From positions 34,532 through 98,531 of the forward strand of contig JAQGHQ010000478.1 in assembly GCA_028288765.1 (NCBI GenBank): a DNA stretch of 64,000 nucleotides, written 5' to 3'. The notes beneath the pieces are model-generated. The model had not been told where the DNA came from and did not search any database. It saw nothing but the letters and a program-made list of their open reading frames with translations. A program made the position numbers and the translations under genes. The stretch comes from Gemmataceae bacterium. GTDB taxonomy: Bacteria; Planctomycetota; Planctomycetia; Gemmatales; Gemmataceae. Positions 17,750 to 25,422 of this stretch are shown here, piece after piece; within the stretch, counting starts at the first letter, position 1; each line of letters begins with the position of its first letter.

Positions 17750-19177
17750 GTGGATTGGAAGAAGTTGGCCAAGCGGACAGCCGTCTCCGTCCTGTTATGC
17801 CTGGCCGTTCGCACGACCTGGCTGATCGTTCAGCGTGAATCACGGCGGGCGGCGGGCGACCACGACTACGCCGCGGCCGTGGCCGAGACCGAGGAAACCG
17901 ACCCGGACTGGCGGTGGGACGAACTGGCGGCGAATCGCCACCGCCCACCGCCCGGAAAGAACGGGGCTGACCTGATCCCACGGATCAAAGGACTCATCCC
18001 GACGGGGTGGGGCCAGAAGCTGAACGACGAGAAATGGGAACCGCTGGCCACGGTCCCGACTAACGCCCGCTTCCCGGAGGAGGTACTCGCCGAGGCGCGG
18101 CGGGAATGCGAAGCCGCCGCCCCCGCGATCGAGCTCGCCCGTTCCCTGCGGGACTACCCCGAAGGCCACCGCGACCTACATCTCGCGCCGCTCGTGGTCA
18201 ACACGCCTCTGGCGGATACCCAGAGCACCCGGCTCGTGGCCGTACTTCTGAAGTGGGATACGGTCCTCGCTGTCGAGCGTGGGGACCTCGCGCGGACGGC
18301 TGACAGTCTCCACGCGATGCTGAACGCCTCCCGGTCGGTGGGCGACGAACCGTTCCTCATCTCTCAGCTCGTACGGATCGCAGCCCGGGTCATCGCCGCA
18401 CGGTCCCTGGAGCGGACACTCGCCCAGACCGAGTTGACGGCCAACCTGCTCGGCCCACTCCAGGCCGCCTGGACCACGGACGCCGAGGCCCCGCTGCTCC
18501 TCTTCGGCCTCCGCGGCGAGCGGGCGGCGTGGGACACGCTCGTCGGAAATTTGGCCGACGGCACGGCCGTCCCGGACGACCTCAACGGGCTCGCCCGCGG
18601 GACCGGGGTGTCATTCGGCGGGTACGCATGGTGGCTTTACCGCGGGCGGTTATCGAACGATCGGGCGTACTTGCACCGGTATTTCACACGCGCGGTGGCA
18701 GTCGCCCGGCTCCCGATCCACCAACAACCTCAGGCAGTCAAGGGCCTGCCGGACCCGCCGGACGAAGACCTGCGACTCGCCCAGCTCTTCCTCCCCGCAG
18801 TCGAAAAGGTCGGCGGGGCACACTGGCGGAGCGTGGCCGAAGCCCGCTGCACCATCGTCGGGATGGCGTGCGAGCGGTTCCGGCTCCGGAACGGCCGGTG
18901 GCCCGGTACGTTGGCGGAGCTCCCGCGAGAACTCCTCGCGGAAGTCCCGCTCGACCCGTTCGATGGCCAACCCTTGCGCTACAAACATCTGCCCGACGGC
19001 GTGGTGATCTACTCCCTCGGCCGGAACGGCACGGACGAGGGGGGGACCTTGGCCCGATCCGGTTCACCCGAAGGCAAGGATGTGGGGTTCCGCCTCTGGG
19101 ACCCGGCCCACCGCCGACAGCAGGCTCCGACCCGCCGGCCCGAAGCCCCGGTGGGCGAGCGCGACGATGCACGCTGA
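17750..19177 (+). CDS. Membrane-anchored protein of unknown function, copy 1, inside the mcrBC locus
   Basis: A 475-residue protein starting at a GTG 4 nt after the mcrB stop. One hydrophobic segment (residues about 9-27) anchors it, leaving a large domain outside or inside the membrane. The middle is helical and shares with copy 2 the blocks SxGDEPxLISQLVRxAxxxVAA and LRGERA. The C-terminus (ACERFRLRNGRWPGTLAELP, then VPLDPFDGQPLRYKHLPDG and YSLGRNG) resembles the C-terminal part of GspG-type pseudopilins (DPWGNPYxY...SLGADG). Such proteins form large families in planctomycetes. Its position suggests a part in the restriction system, but no catalytic motif is visible. Confidence 0.8.
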   Translation: MDWKKLAKRTAVSVLLCLAVRTTWLIVQRESRRAAGDHDYAAAVAETEETDPDWRWDELAANRHRPPPGKNGADLIPRIKGLIPTGWGQKLNDEKWEPLATVPTNARFPEEVLAEARRECEAAAPAIELARSLRDYPEGHRDLHLAPLVVNTPLADTQSTRLVAVLLKWDTVLAVERGDLARTADSLHAMLNASRSVGDEPFLISQLVRIAARVIAARSLERTLAQTELTANLLGPLQAAWTTDAEAPLLLFGLRGERAAWDTLVGNLADGTAVPDDLNGLARGTGVSFGGYAWWLYRGRLSNDRAYLHRYFTRAVAVARLPIHQQPQAVKGLPDPPDEDLRLAQLFLPAVEKVGGAHWRSVAEARCTIVGMACERFRLRNGRWPGTLAELPRELLAEVPLDPFDGQPLRYKHLPDGVVIYSLGRNGTDEGGTLARSGSPEGKDVGFRLWDPAHRRQQAPTRRPEAPVGERDDAR

Positions 19178-19521
19178 GGCGCGCGGCAGGAAGTGAGTTG
19201 CGAGCTCGCGTGGGAACGTCGGGTGGATCGATGCCCGGGTTCGCATGCGGTGACGTACCCTGGTGATCAACGGGTCCGGGAGGGCGGCGGCCCCAATCCG
19301 GTTCTGGACATACTCAACGAACCGTCGCCCCAGGTTTAGAGCATGGCCCGATTCCAACAATCACCTGTCCTGGTCCGTTTGTCGGGCAGACCCTCCCCTC
19401 GGGGACACACCCCCGATGTGTAACTCGTCCGCAGGAGACATCGCGGGGCGGGGGAAACTGAAGTGCTTGGTAGGTCCGATCGGTGTAGAGCTTGGCGGGC
19501 GGAGGAAGGACGACCTGGAGG

Positions 19522-19730
19522 ACGATTTTGCAGAACGAACCCGATCCACGCCATTTCTTCACAATCCGGATCGTTCTCCTGGCACCAGTATCTGTCGGGA
19601 GGTCGGCATTGCCGATCGAACCCAATCTCCATCATTCCTCCACAATTTATGGGTGGAGTGGGTGCAGGTACATGGAGACGGCGGTCGGGAGATCGATCTT
19701 GCAGAACGAACCCAATCCCGATCGGTGCAT
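19522..19730. repeat. Three direct repeats of an AGAACGAACCC element
   Basis: Units lie near 19522-19555, 19596-19632 and 19685-19721. Units two and three share GTCGGGAG(G/A)TCG followed by a 7-10-bp variable stretch and CGAACCCAATC. Unit one has GATTTTGCAGAACGAACCCG. The spacing is about 80-90 bp. The arrangement resembles a dispersed repeat family of planctomycete genomes that is often mis-called as short proteins reading 'LQNEPNP'. Confidence 0.65.
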
Positions 19731-20010
19731 CCTTGATAGCGGGGGCCGGGGCGAGTGGGGGAGCTGAGTCGTGACCCGTTGTCGCCCGTTCGCCGGGGCG
19801 GGCGACTGTCCGGAGGAATGCGCCGGTCTCGGGCCGTCGAGGAGTGCCGGATGGGCGACAAACCACCTCCCAAGAGCAAGCCACCGAAAACGCCTTGGGG
19901 ATCTGACACAATCACCGGCGCTGGGGCTGTCATGCTCTGCCAAACCGACAATCCGTCAAGGGCAGGCAGTCGGCACTTCGCCCCAGGTGATCAGACGAAT
20001 CGGCCTCCGG

Positions 20011-20043
20011 GACTGCCAAACACTGACAAACCCTGACAAACCG
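20011..20043. repeat. Short TG(A/C)CAAAC repeats
   Basis: CTGCCAAAC, CTGACAAAC and CTGACAAAC follow each other at about 10-bp spacing. Related words (TTGGCAGGAATTGGCAGG and GTTTGGCAG, in the opposite orientation) recur near 30,888-30,912, which points to a dispersed repeat family. Confidence 0.55.
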
Positions 20044-20106
20044 ACCATCCCCCCGAAGTGACTGCCTTCGAGCCTGACACCGAGCGCTGACACAGGAACT
20101 CTCCCG

Positions 20107-21594
20107 ATGCATCTTCCCCGTCGGTTGAAGCGGTTCATGATTGGTCTCCTGGTCACTGTCGGAGTGATCGGGTTGGTCCTCTTCATCGGCCGTGCGTCGT
20201 TCAACCGGATCGGGGTGCGCAAACTGGCCGAGATCACCAGCCGGCTCGACACCGAAGACCCCGGTTGGCGGCTCGATGACATTGAGGCCGCCCGTCGACA
20301 GGCTGCCCCGCCTCCGGAGCTAAACCCCGCCCTGATCGTACTCGGGATCGAAGCGAGGGCTCCGTCAGGATGGCAATACTACCGGAACGCCGAGGACGGG
20401 TTTTTCGGCTCTGTGACGAACCAACACCCCTCATTCCAGGAACTGCTTTGGGTTCTCCGCGGGCAGGCCGCCACTGCCGAGATTCGGGCCGTCGCCCGCA
20501 CGGAACTCCTTCGCCCTGATGTCCAAGCCCGGCCCGCGGGGCACTATCCGCTCATCTTCAGCGACAACCCGTGGGTGACACTCCTCCCTCACATGGATAA
20601 AGCCCGGTCCGTGCTCTCACTCCTCGACTACGATGCCAAACTCGCGGCCCTGGAAGGAGATCCGGACCGCGGCATCCGCGATGCCCGCGCCGCGCTCGTG
20701 GTCGCCCGGTCGATCGGTGACGAACCGTGTCTGATCTCTCAGCTCGTGCGGATGGCGGGCGCCCGGGTCGCCGCCTCGGCCGCCGTGCAGGTACTGGCCT
20801 GGGGCCGGCCGGCGCATGGACTGGCGGAACTCCAGACCGAGCTTCTGGCGGAGGCCAACTTTCCCCGCCTCCAGATCGGTCTGCGGGGAGAACGGGCACT
20901 CCTCGACCGGACGTTCGAAAACTTTCAGACAGGTAAGATTTCCACAGGCGATCTCGCCCACCTCATGGAGCGGCAGCCCGGGGTCGTGACCGACGCCACG
21001 CTGCGGTTCTACAAAGGAGTTCTGCCCGAAGACCGGGCTGCCGCGCTCCGCATGATGACCGAGTATCTGGAGGCAGCCAAGCTTCCCTACCACGAGCAAA
21101 AGTCAGCCTTCGCCCGCGTCCAGCTGCCCCCCCGCCCCCCGGACGACTTCCGGTACATCCTCACCAACCTACTCGTCCCGGCGTGCGCGAAGGTCGGCGA
21201 GGGGTCGATTCGGATTCGTGCCGACCTCCTCACCGCTTCGGTCGCGGTGGCGTGCGAGCGGTTCCGGCTGGCCCGCGGACGATGGCCCGAGTCACTCGCG
21301 GAGATCCCGAAGGAGATCCTCCCCGAAATCCCGACCGATCCGTTCGACGGCCAGCTGCTCAAATACAAGAAACTCGACGACGGTGTGGCGTTATTCGCGG
21401 TCGGCGGCGACAAGAACCTCGCGCGCGGGCGAAAAGAAATCAAGGAACCCTTCTCCGATCTCGGGCAGGGGTGGAAGTTGTGGAACCCCGAACTCCGCGG
21501 CATGCCCGCGGCGCCGGAGAAGGGCCCGACGGAGAACGATCAAACGATAGCACGGCCGGTCGTATTGCCACAGGAAGGAATCAAGGACCCGTGA
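20107..21594 (+). CDS. Membrane-anchored protein of unknown function, copy 2, inside the mcrBC locus
   Basis: A 495-residue paralog of the protein at 17750. It has a basic N-terminus and one membrane helix (residues about 10-27, FMIGLLVTVGVIGLVLF). It shares the order of blocks with copy 1: TEDPGWRLDDIEAARR, SIGDEPCLISQLVRMA, IGLRGERALLD, then ACERFRLARGRWPESLAEIP and TDPFDGQLLKYKKLDDG near the C-terminus, again like a pseudopilin tail. Its stop codon overlaps the mcrC start (GTGA), so the two are almost certainly translated together. No catalytic residues are recognised. The tight link to mcrC is the main argument for a role in the system. Confidence 0.8.
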   Translation: MHLPRRLKRFMIGLLVTVGVIGLVLFIGRASFNRIGVRKLAEITSRLDTEDPGWRLDDIEAARRQAAPPPELNPALIVLGIEARAPSGWQYYRNAEDGFFGSVTNQHPSFQELLWVLRGQAATAEIRAVARTELLRPDVQARPAGHYPLIFSDNPWVTLLPHMDKARSVLSLLDYDAKLAALEGDPDRGIRDARAALVVARSIGDEPCLISQLVRMAGARVAASAAVQVLAWGRPAHGLAELQTELLAEANFPRLQIGLRGERALLDRTFENFQTGKISTGDLAHLMERQPGVVTDATLRFYKGVLPEDRAAALRMMTEYLEAAKLPYHEQKSAFARVQLPPRPPDDFRYILTNLLVPACAKVGEGSIRIRADLLTASVAVACERFRLARGRWPESLAEIPKEILPEIPTDPFDGQLLKYKKLDDGVALFAVGGDKNLARGRKEIKEPFSDLGQGWKLWNPELRGMPAAPEKGPTENDQTIARPVVLPQEGIKDP

Positions 21595-22778
21595 TCCGTC
21601 GGACCCTGAAGCTGGTCGAACGGCAGACCCGGGAGCTGGGCCTCCCGCAGGATGATGCTGCCTTCCTTCTGGCCCACGCCCGAAACGTCATCGAGGTCCA
21701 ACCGGGGTTTACTTCAGGCTCATTCCGTCTGACTGCTCGCGGCCACGTCGGGTTCCTCGACGGCCCGACCGTCCGGTTCGAGATCTTACCCAAGATCCCC
21801 TGGCCAAACCTGTTCCTAATACTCGGGCTTGACTCCGGATCTGCTCCGCCGGGCGGACGGGTCGAACCCGGCGGCGGCCTTCTGGCCGTTCTCTGCCGGG
21901 AACTGACCGACCGGCTCCGGGACGTCTTGCGATCCGGCCCCGTCCGGGGATACCGCGAGGACGATCGCGAGTCCCCATTCCTCCGCGGTCGACTCCGGAC
22001 CGCCGACCAGCTCCGCGACGCCGCCGCGAGGGCCTTCCCGGACCACTTCCACGTCACGGAGACGGCATTCGACCTCGATACTCCCTGGAACCGCATCCCA
22101 AAGGCGGTCTCATCCGCCCTTCTTGCCCGGTCCGACCTGCCGTCGGGTGTCCGCTCGGAACTCGCTGCGGCGGTCGTGCCGCTCGAAGCCGTCCCGGTGC
22201 GGCCCGTCACAGGCGCCGACTTCGAGGCCGCCGCGCGGGAGCCGCGGGCAGCTGCGTACAATGGGGTACTCTCCCTCTGTCAGCTGATCCGGGATGGGTT
22301 CGCGTCGACCGACCTGACGGCGGGCGGAACCGGTGCGTTTCTGGTCGATCTCGGCCGGGCATTCGAGGACTACTTGGCCGCGAGTATCCGTGCCGCCTTC
22401 GTCGACCGGCCGACATGGTCAGTCGAGGCCCAGCCCCGGTTCGTCCTCGGCCGGGTCCGGGGTGAGCCGGTTGTTCTCCAGCCGGATGTACTTGTCCGTC
22501 GCCGGGGAATAGCGCTGGCGGTCCTCGACGCGAAGTGGAAGCGGCCGGGCCCGGACGCCGCCGACCTGCACCAGATCCTTTCTTACGCCTCGGTCACCGG
22601 CGCGCGGCACGTTGGGCTCGTTTACCCGGGTCGGCGGCCGGGTCGGCGGGTCCTGCAAATCGACGGCGGCCGGGTGCGGGTCTCGTTGCTCCGCTTGCAA
22701 GTCGTCGGCCCCGCCGACGCATGCCGGGCCTCGGCGAATCGGCTCGCCCGGGTGGTTTCCCGGGCGGGCGGGCGGTGA
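21591..22778 (+). CDS. mcrC: McrC-type nuclease subunit
   Basis: A 395-residue McrC-family protein. It begins at a GTG overlapping the upstream stop by 4 bp, with AGGAAGGA 10 nt before it. The N-terminal part matches McrC proteins (LDGPTVRFEILPKIPW, then CRELTDRLRDVLRSG and SPFLRGRLRTADQLR). The C-terminal PD-(D/E)xK nuclease site is seen as QPDVLV (Asp299) and LDAKWK (Asp313, Lys315), so the catalytic residues are intact. McrC stimulates the McrB motor and cuts DNA when two complexes meet. The protein is of normal length. It is separated from mcrB by about 3.8 kb, which is unusual because the two genes normally touch. Confidence 0.9.
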   Translation: MIRRTLKLVERQTRELGLPQDDAAFLLAHARNVIEVQPGFTSGSFRLTARGHVGFLDGPTVRFEILPKIPWPNLFLILGLDSGSAPPGGRVEPGGGLLAVLCRELTDRLRDVLRSGPVRGYREDDRESPFLRGRLRTADQLRDAAARAFPDHFHVTETAFDLDTPWNRIPKAVSSALLARSDLPSGVRSELAAAVVPLEAVPVRPVTGADFEAAAREPRAAAYNGVLSLCQLIRDGFASTDLTAGGTGAFLVDLGRAFEDYLAASIRAAFVDRPTWSVEAQPRFVLGRVRGEPVVLQPDVLVRRRGIALAVLDAKWKRPGPDAADLHQILSYASVTGARHVGLVYPGRRPGRRVLQIDGGRVRVSLLRLQVVGPADACRASANRLARVVSRAGGR

Positions 22779-23003
22779 TTCGGCATACGGGCGCCAGCCC
22801 GGACGGCGTCTGGCGGCGAGATGAAGCCGCGGTGAAGGCAACGGCGATACGACCCGGTCGGGACTTGCGGGGGGGAAAAAACCGCCGGTATGATGGTGGT
22901 GCGGTTGAACCTCTCGGCCCGACTGCGCCTCGTATCCTGACGAACCGGCCGGCGGTCCCGGTAGCCGGCGGGGTAGAGTCTCTTTGAGAAAGGCCGTTCC
23001 CTT

Positions 23004-23639
23004 ATGAATGCCGGAATATACTCGGCCTTGGACGCGAGCGTGCTCGTGCTGAACAAGACGTTCCTCGCCGTGCACGTGATCTCCGTCCGCCGAGCGTTCT
23101 GCCTGTTGTGCAAGGACCTCGCCGAGGTGGTCAGCCTCGAAGAGGGACAGTTCGCCACCTACGACTTCCAGACCTGGGCGGAGTTGAGCGAGTACCGGGC
23201 GCGACACTTCCGCCGGGAGGACGACGACTGGGTGCGGACGCCGACGGCGGAGATCCAGGCCCCCCGGGTCATCCGCCTGCTGGGGTACGACAAGATGCCC
23301 AAGCAGACGGTGAAGTTCAACCGGCGGAACATCTTCGCCCGGGACCACAACCAGTGCCAGTACTGCGGGAAGAAGTTCCCGACCAGCGAGCTGAGCCTGG
23401 ACCACGTGGTCCCGCGGAGCCAGGGCGGGGGGACGACGTGGGACAACATTGTCTGCGCGTGCGTGGACTGCAACGTCCGCAAAGGTGGTCGTACGCCTAG
23501 ACAGGCAAACATCACTTTGATTCGCAAGCCGGAGAAGCCGAAACGGAGCCCGCTGTTGAACCTGAAGCTCACCCAGAAGAAGTACCACTCCTGGCAGTCA
23601 TTCCTCGACACCGCCTACTGGTCCGTCGAGTTGAAATGA
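23004..23639 (+). CDS. HNH endonuclease-family protein
   Basis: A 211-residue protein with a C-terminal HNH domain: the zinc pair CQYCG (C118, C121), then LSLDHVVPRSQGG with the catalytic D133/H134, the Asn of WDNIVCACVDCN, and the second Cys pair CVDC. The N-terminal 110 residues (LVLNKTFLAVHVISVRRAF...) are typical of a widespread bacterial HNH family of unknown biological role, often a single housekeeping copy. The ATG at 23004 is the only sensible start. It lies 225 bp after mcrC in the same direction, but the family is common without McrBC, so a shared function is not implied. Confidence 0.85.
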   Translation: MNAGIYSALDASVLVLNKTFLAVHVISVRRAFCLLCKDLAEVVSLEEGQFATYDFQTWAELSEYRARHFRREDDDWVRTPTAEIQAPRVIRLLGYDKMPKQTVKFNRRNIFARDHNQCQYCGKKFPTSELSLDHVVPRSQGGGTTWDNIVCACVDCNVRKGGRTPRQANITLIRKPEKPKRSPLLNLKLTQKKYHSWQSFLDTAYWSVELK

Positions 23640-23647
23640 CCGCCGCC

Positions 23648-23673
23648 GCCCCGGGGATGACCCGGGGCGTTTT
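23648..23673 (+). terminator. Rho-independent terminator after the HNH gene
   Basis: An 8-bp GC stem, GCCCCGGG (23648-23655) with CCCGGGGC (23661-23668), a 5-nt loop and a short T-run (GTTTTG). It starts 9 bp after the HNH stop codon and so closes the region that begins with mcrB. Confidence 0.8.
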
Positions 23674-24140
23674 GCTTGGTGCCGGGGCGGCCGCCCCGGT
23701 CGTCGTCTGATCGGGCGGTAACGTCAACGAGGCCGCCCGGCCCCAGAGCCGCCGACTGCCCCGCCCGGCGGGACGCAGCGCTCGCCCTCAAGATTTGACA
23801 CCCCTCACAATTCTGACCTACATTCCACCGGGGACCGGAGACGGACCGCACGGGCCCGCCGACTCACGGCCACACGGCGGGACCAAGAGGGGCGGGGATG
23901 ATCTGTCGGCGGATAGCTCACGATGCCGTTCTCAACCCGGCTGGCTGTGTTCTGCCGACAGGGCGTTCCGAAGTGGTAGGCGATTGGAGGGGCCGGGCAG
24001 GATCGAACGGCATCCCTATTTTTCCGCCCCGCGGTCGAAGAACGGCAGCGTCCGGTTTCATGCTCTAAATTCTTGCCAAGAAAACCCTTACAACATCCAG
24101 CCGGTGACCGTACGCGGTCGGATTCCTGACACAGTCACCA
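23674..24140. other. Spacer without recognised genes
   Basis: About 470 bp between the HNH terminator and the broken FAD oxidoreductase. I see no gene or strong repeat. It probably keeps the promoter of the former oxidoreductase gene. Confidence 0.4.
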
Positions 24141-25128
24141 ATGAGTGATTCCATGCGTGTGGCGGTCATTGGTGCGGGTCCGGCCGGGATCACGGCGGCG
24201 TACCAACTGAGTAAGGCCGGCGCCGAGGTTGAGGTGTTCGAGGCCGGGGGGCAGTCGGCGGGCTGGCCCGCACCATCGAGCTTTGGGGCCAGCGGGTCGA
24301 CCTCGGACCGCACCGGTTCTTCACCGAAGACCCGCGAGTGACCGGCGTGTGGCGAGAGGTGCTCGGGACCGACTACCGAATGATCGACCGGCTGACCCGG
24401 ATTTACTTCCGCCGCCGGTTCTTCCATTACCCGCTCCGCCCGGTCGACGCCCTCCGGAACATGGGCCTGGTCGATGCGGCCCGGTGCGTCGCCAGCTACC
24501 TTCGGGAGAAGGTCTCCCCGTCGTTCCGGGGTGACGAGTTGGGAACATTCGAGGCATGGGTGGTCCGCCGGTTCGGGCGGCGGTTGTTCGAGATGTTCTT
24601 CAAGTCCTATAGCGAGAAGTTGTGGGGCATTCCCTGCCACGACCTGGACGCCGATTTCGCCGCCCAGCGGATCAAGAAGTTCTCGCTCGGGGAGGCGATC
24701 AAGAGCGCCCTCGGGGTCGGCGGGCGGCACAAGACGCTGGTCAACCACTTCGCGTACCCGCTCGGCGGGACCGGCCTGGTGTACGAGCGGATGGCCGACC
24801 GGGTCCGGGCGGCGGGCAACACCGTCCACCTCCGGGCCCCGGTCCGGCGGGTGGTCCACGAGGGGTTCCGGGTGCGCGGACTCGAACTGGCCGACGGCCG
24901 GGTCGAGCCCTTCGACCACGTGATCTCGACCACGCCGCTGACCCACCTGGTCGGCGGCCTGAAAGACGTGCCCTTGCGGGTCCGCACCGCCGCCGCCGGC
25001 CTCCGGTACCGGAACACGATCCTTGTCTACCTTCACGTCGGCGGCCGCGACCTGTTCTCCGATCAGTGGTTGTACGTCCATTCGCCCGATCTGCGGGTCG
25101 GGCGGGTCACCAACTTCCGCACCGGTCT
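24141..25128 (+). pseudogene. FAD-dependent oxidoreductase / UDP-galactopyranose-mutase-like gene, frameshifted and truncated
   Basis: The start encodes a perfect Rossmann FAD motif (VAVIGAGPAGITAAYQLSKAG). Near 24262, a one-base deletion (GCGGGCTGG) shifts the frame; reading on in the new frame gives LARTIELWGQRVDLGPHRFF and then about 260 residues typical of the family (FFKSYSEKLWGIP, GGTGLVYERMADRVR, DHVISTTPLTHLV). The family continues about 100 residues past VTNFR, but here it stops abruptly near 25,120, where sequence from another gene begins. The gene is thus doubly broken. The intact enzyme would act on nucleotide sugars or polyprenyl substrates in envelope polysaccharide synthesis. 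Confidence 0.8.
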
Positions 25129-25259
25129 GCCGGGCCGCCCTGCTGGCGGTGCTGACCGGGCTGGTCGTCGGGAACGCTCTGGCGCTGAGCTCGCACCCGC
25201 ACCTGACAACTCTGGCGCGGACGTATCTGCTCGCGGCGGGCCTGACCGTGGTGGCGTGA
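25129..25259 (+). pseudogene. 3' remnant of a membrane-protein gene
   Basis: Directly after the truncated oxidoreductase, another frame encodes about 42 residues ending in a stop at 25257-25259. They read as one hydrophobic helix (AALLAVLTGLVVGNALAL), a short polar loop and a second hydrophobic stretch (YLLAAGLTVVA). This looks like the C-terminus of a polytopic membrane protein. It was probably joined to the oxidoreductase by a deletion that removed the tail of one gene and most of the next. Confidence 0.6.
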
Positions 25260-25422
25260 GGAGAATGGGCCCGGCAGGGCCGACGGGCGGACGGCGCGAG
25301 TCCGGGGCCGGGCGCCGCCTCTCCCCGGACCGGGTGAACAGACCTCGGTCAGACCAATTCCCAGCGGAACTCCATCTGACGCTGGCCCAGCGGGCCGGGC
25401 CGAACCGGCGAGAGGAAGTCGG

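Larger units (their letters stand above)
19178..20106. other. 930-bp repeat-rich spacer inside the mcrBC locus
   Basis: This gap separates the two membrane-protein paralogs. It contains three direct repeats around the word CAGAACGAACCCAAT and, at its right end, three closely spaced TG(A/C)CAAAC words. Short frames cross the repeats in several directions, but none has a start signal or a domain. It may be a scar of repeat insertion between once-adjacent genes, and may hold a promoter for copy 2 and mcrC. Confidence 0.55.

Noticed and set aside
23004..23639. HNH nuclease as a third nuclease component of the McrBC locus
   Set aside because: This HNH family is common in bacteria without McrBC, the gene is 225 bp away, and there is no sign of coupling; kept as a neighbour only.
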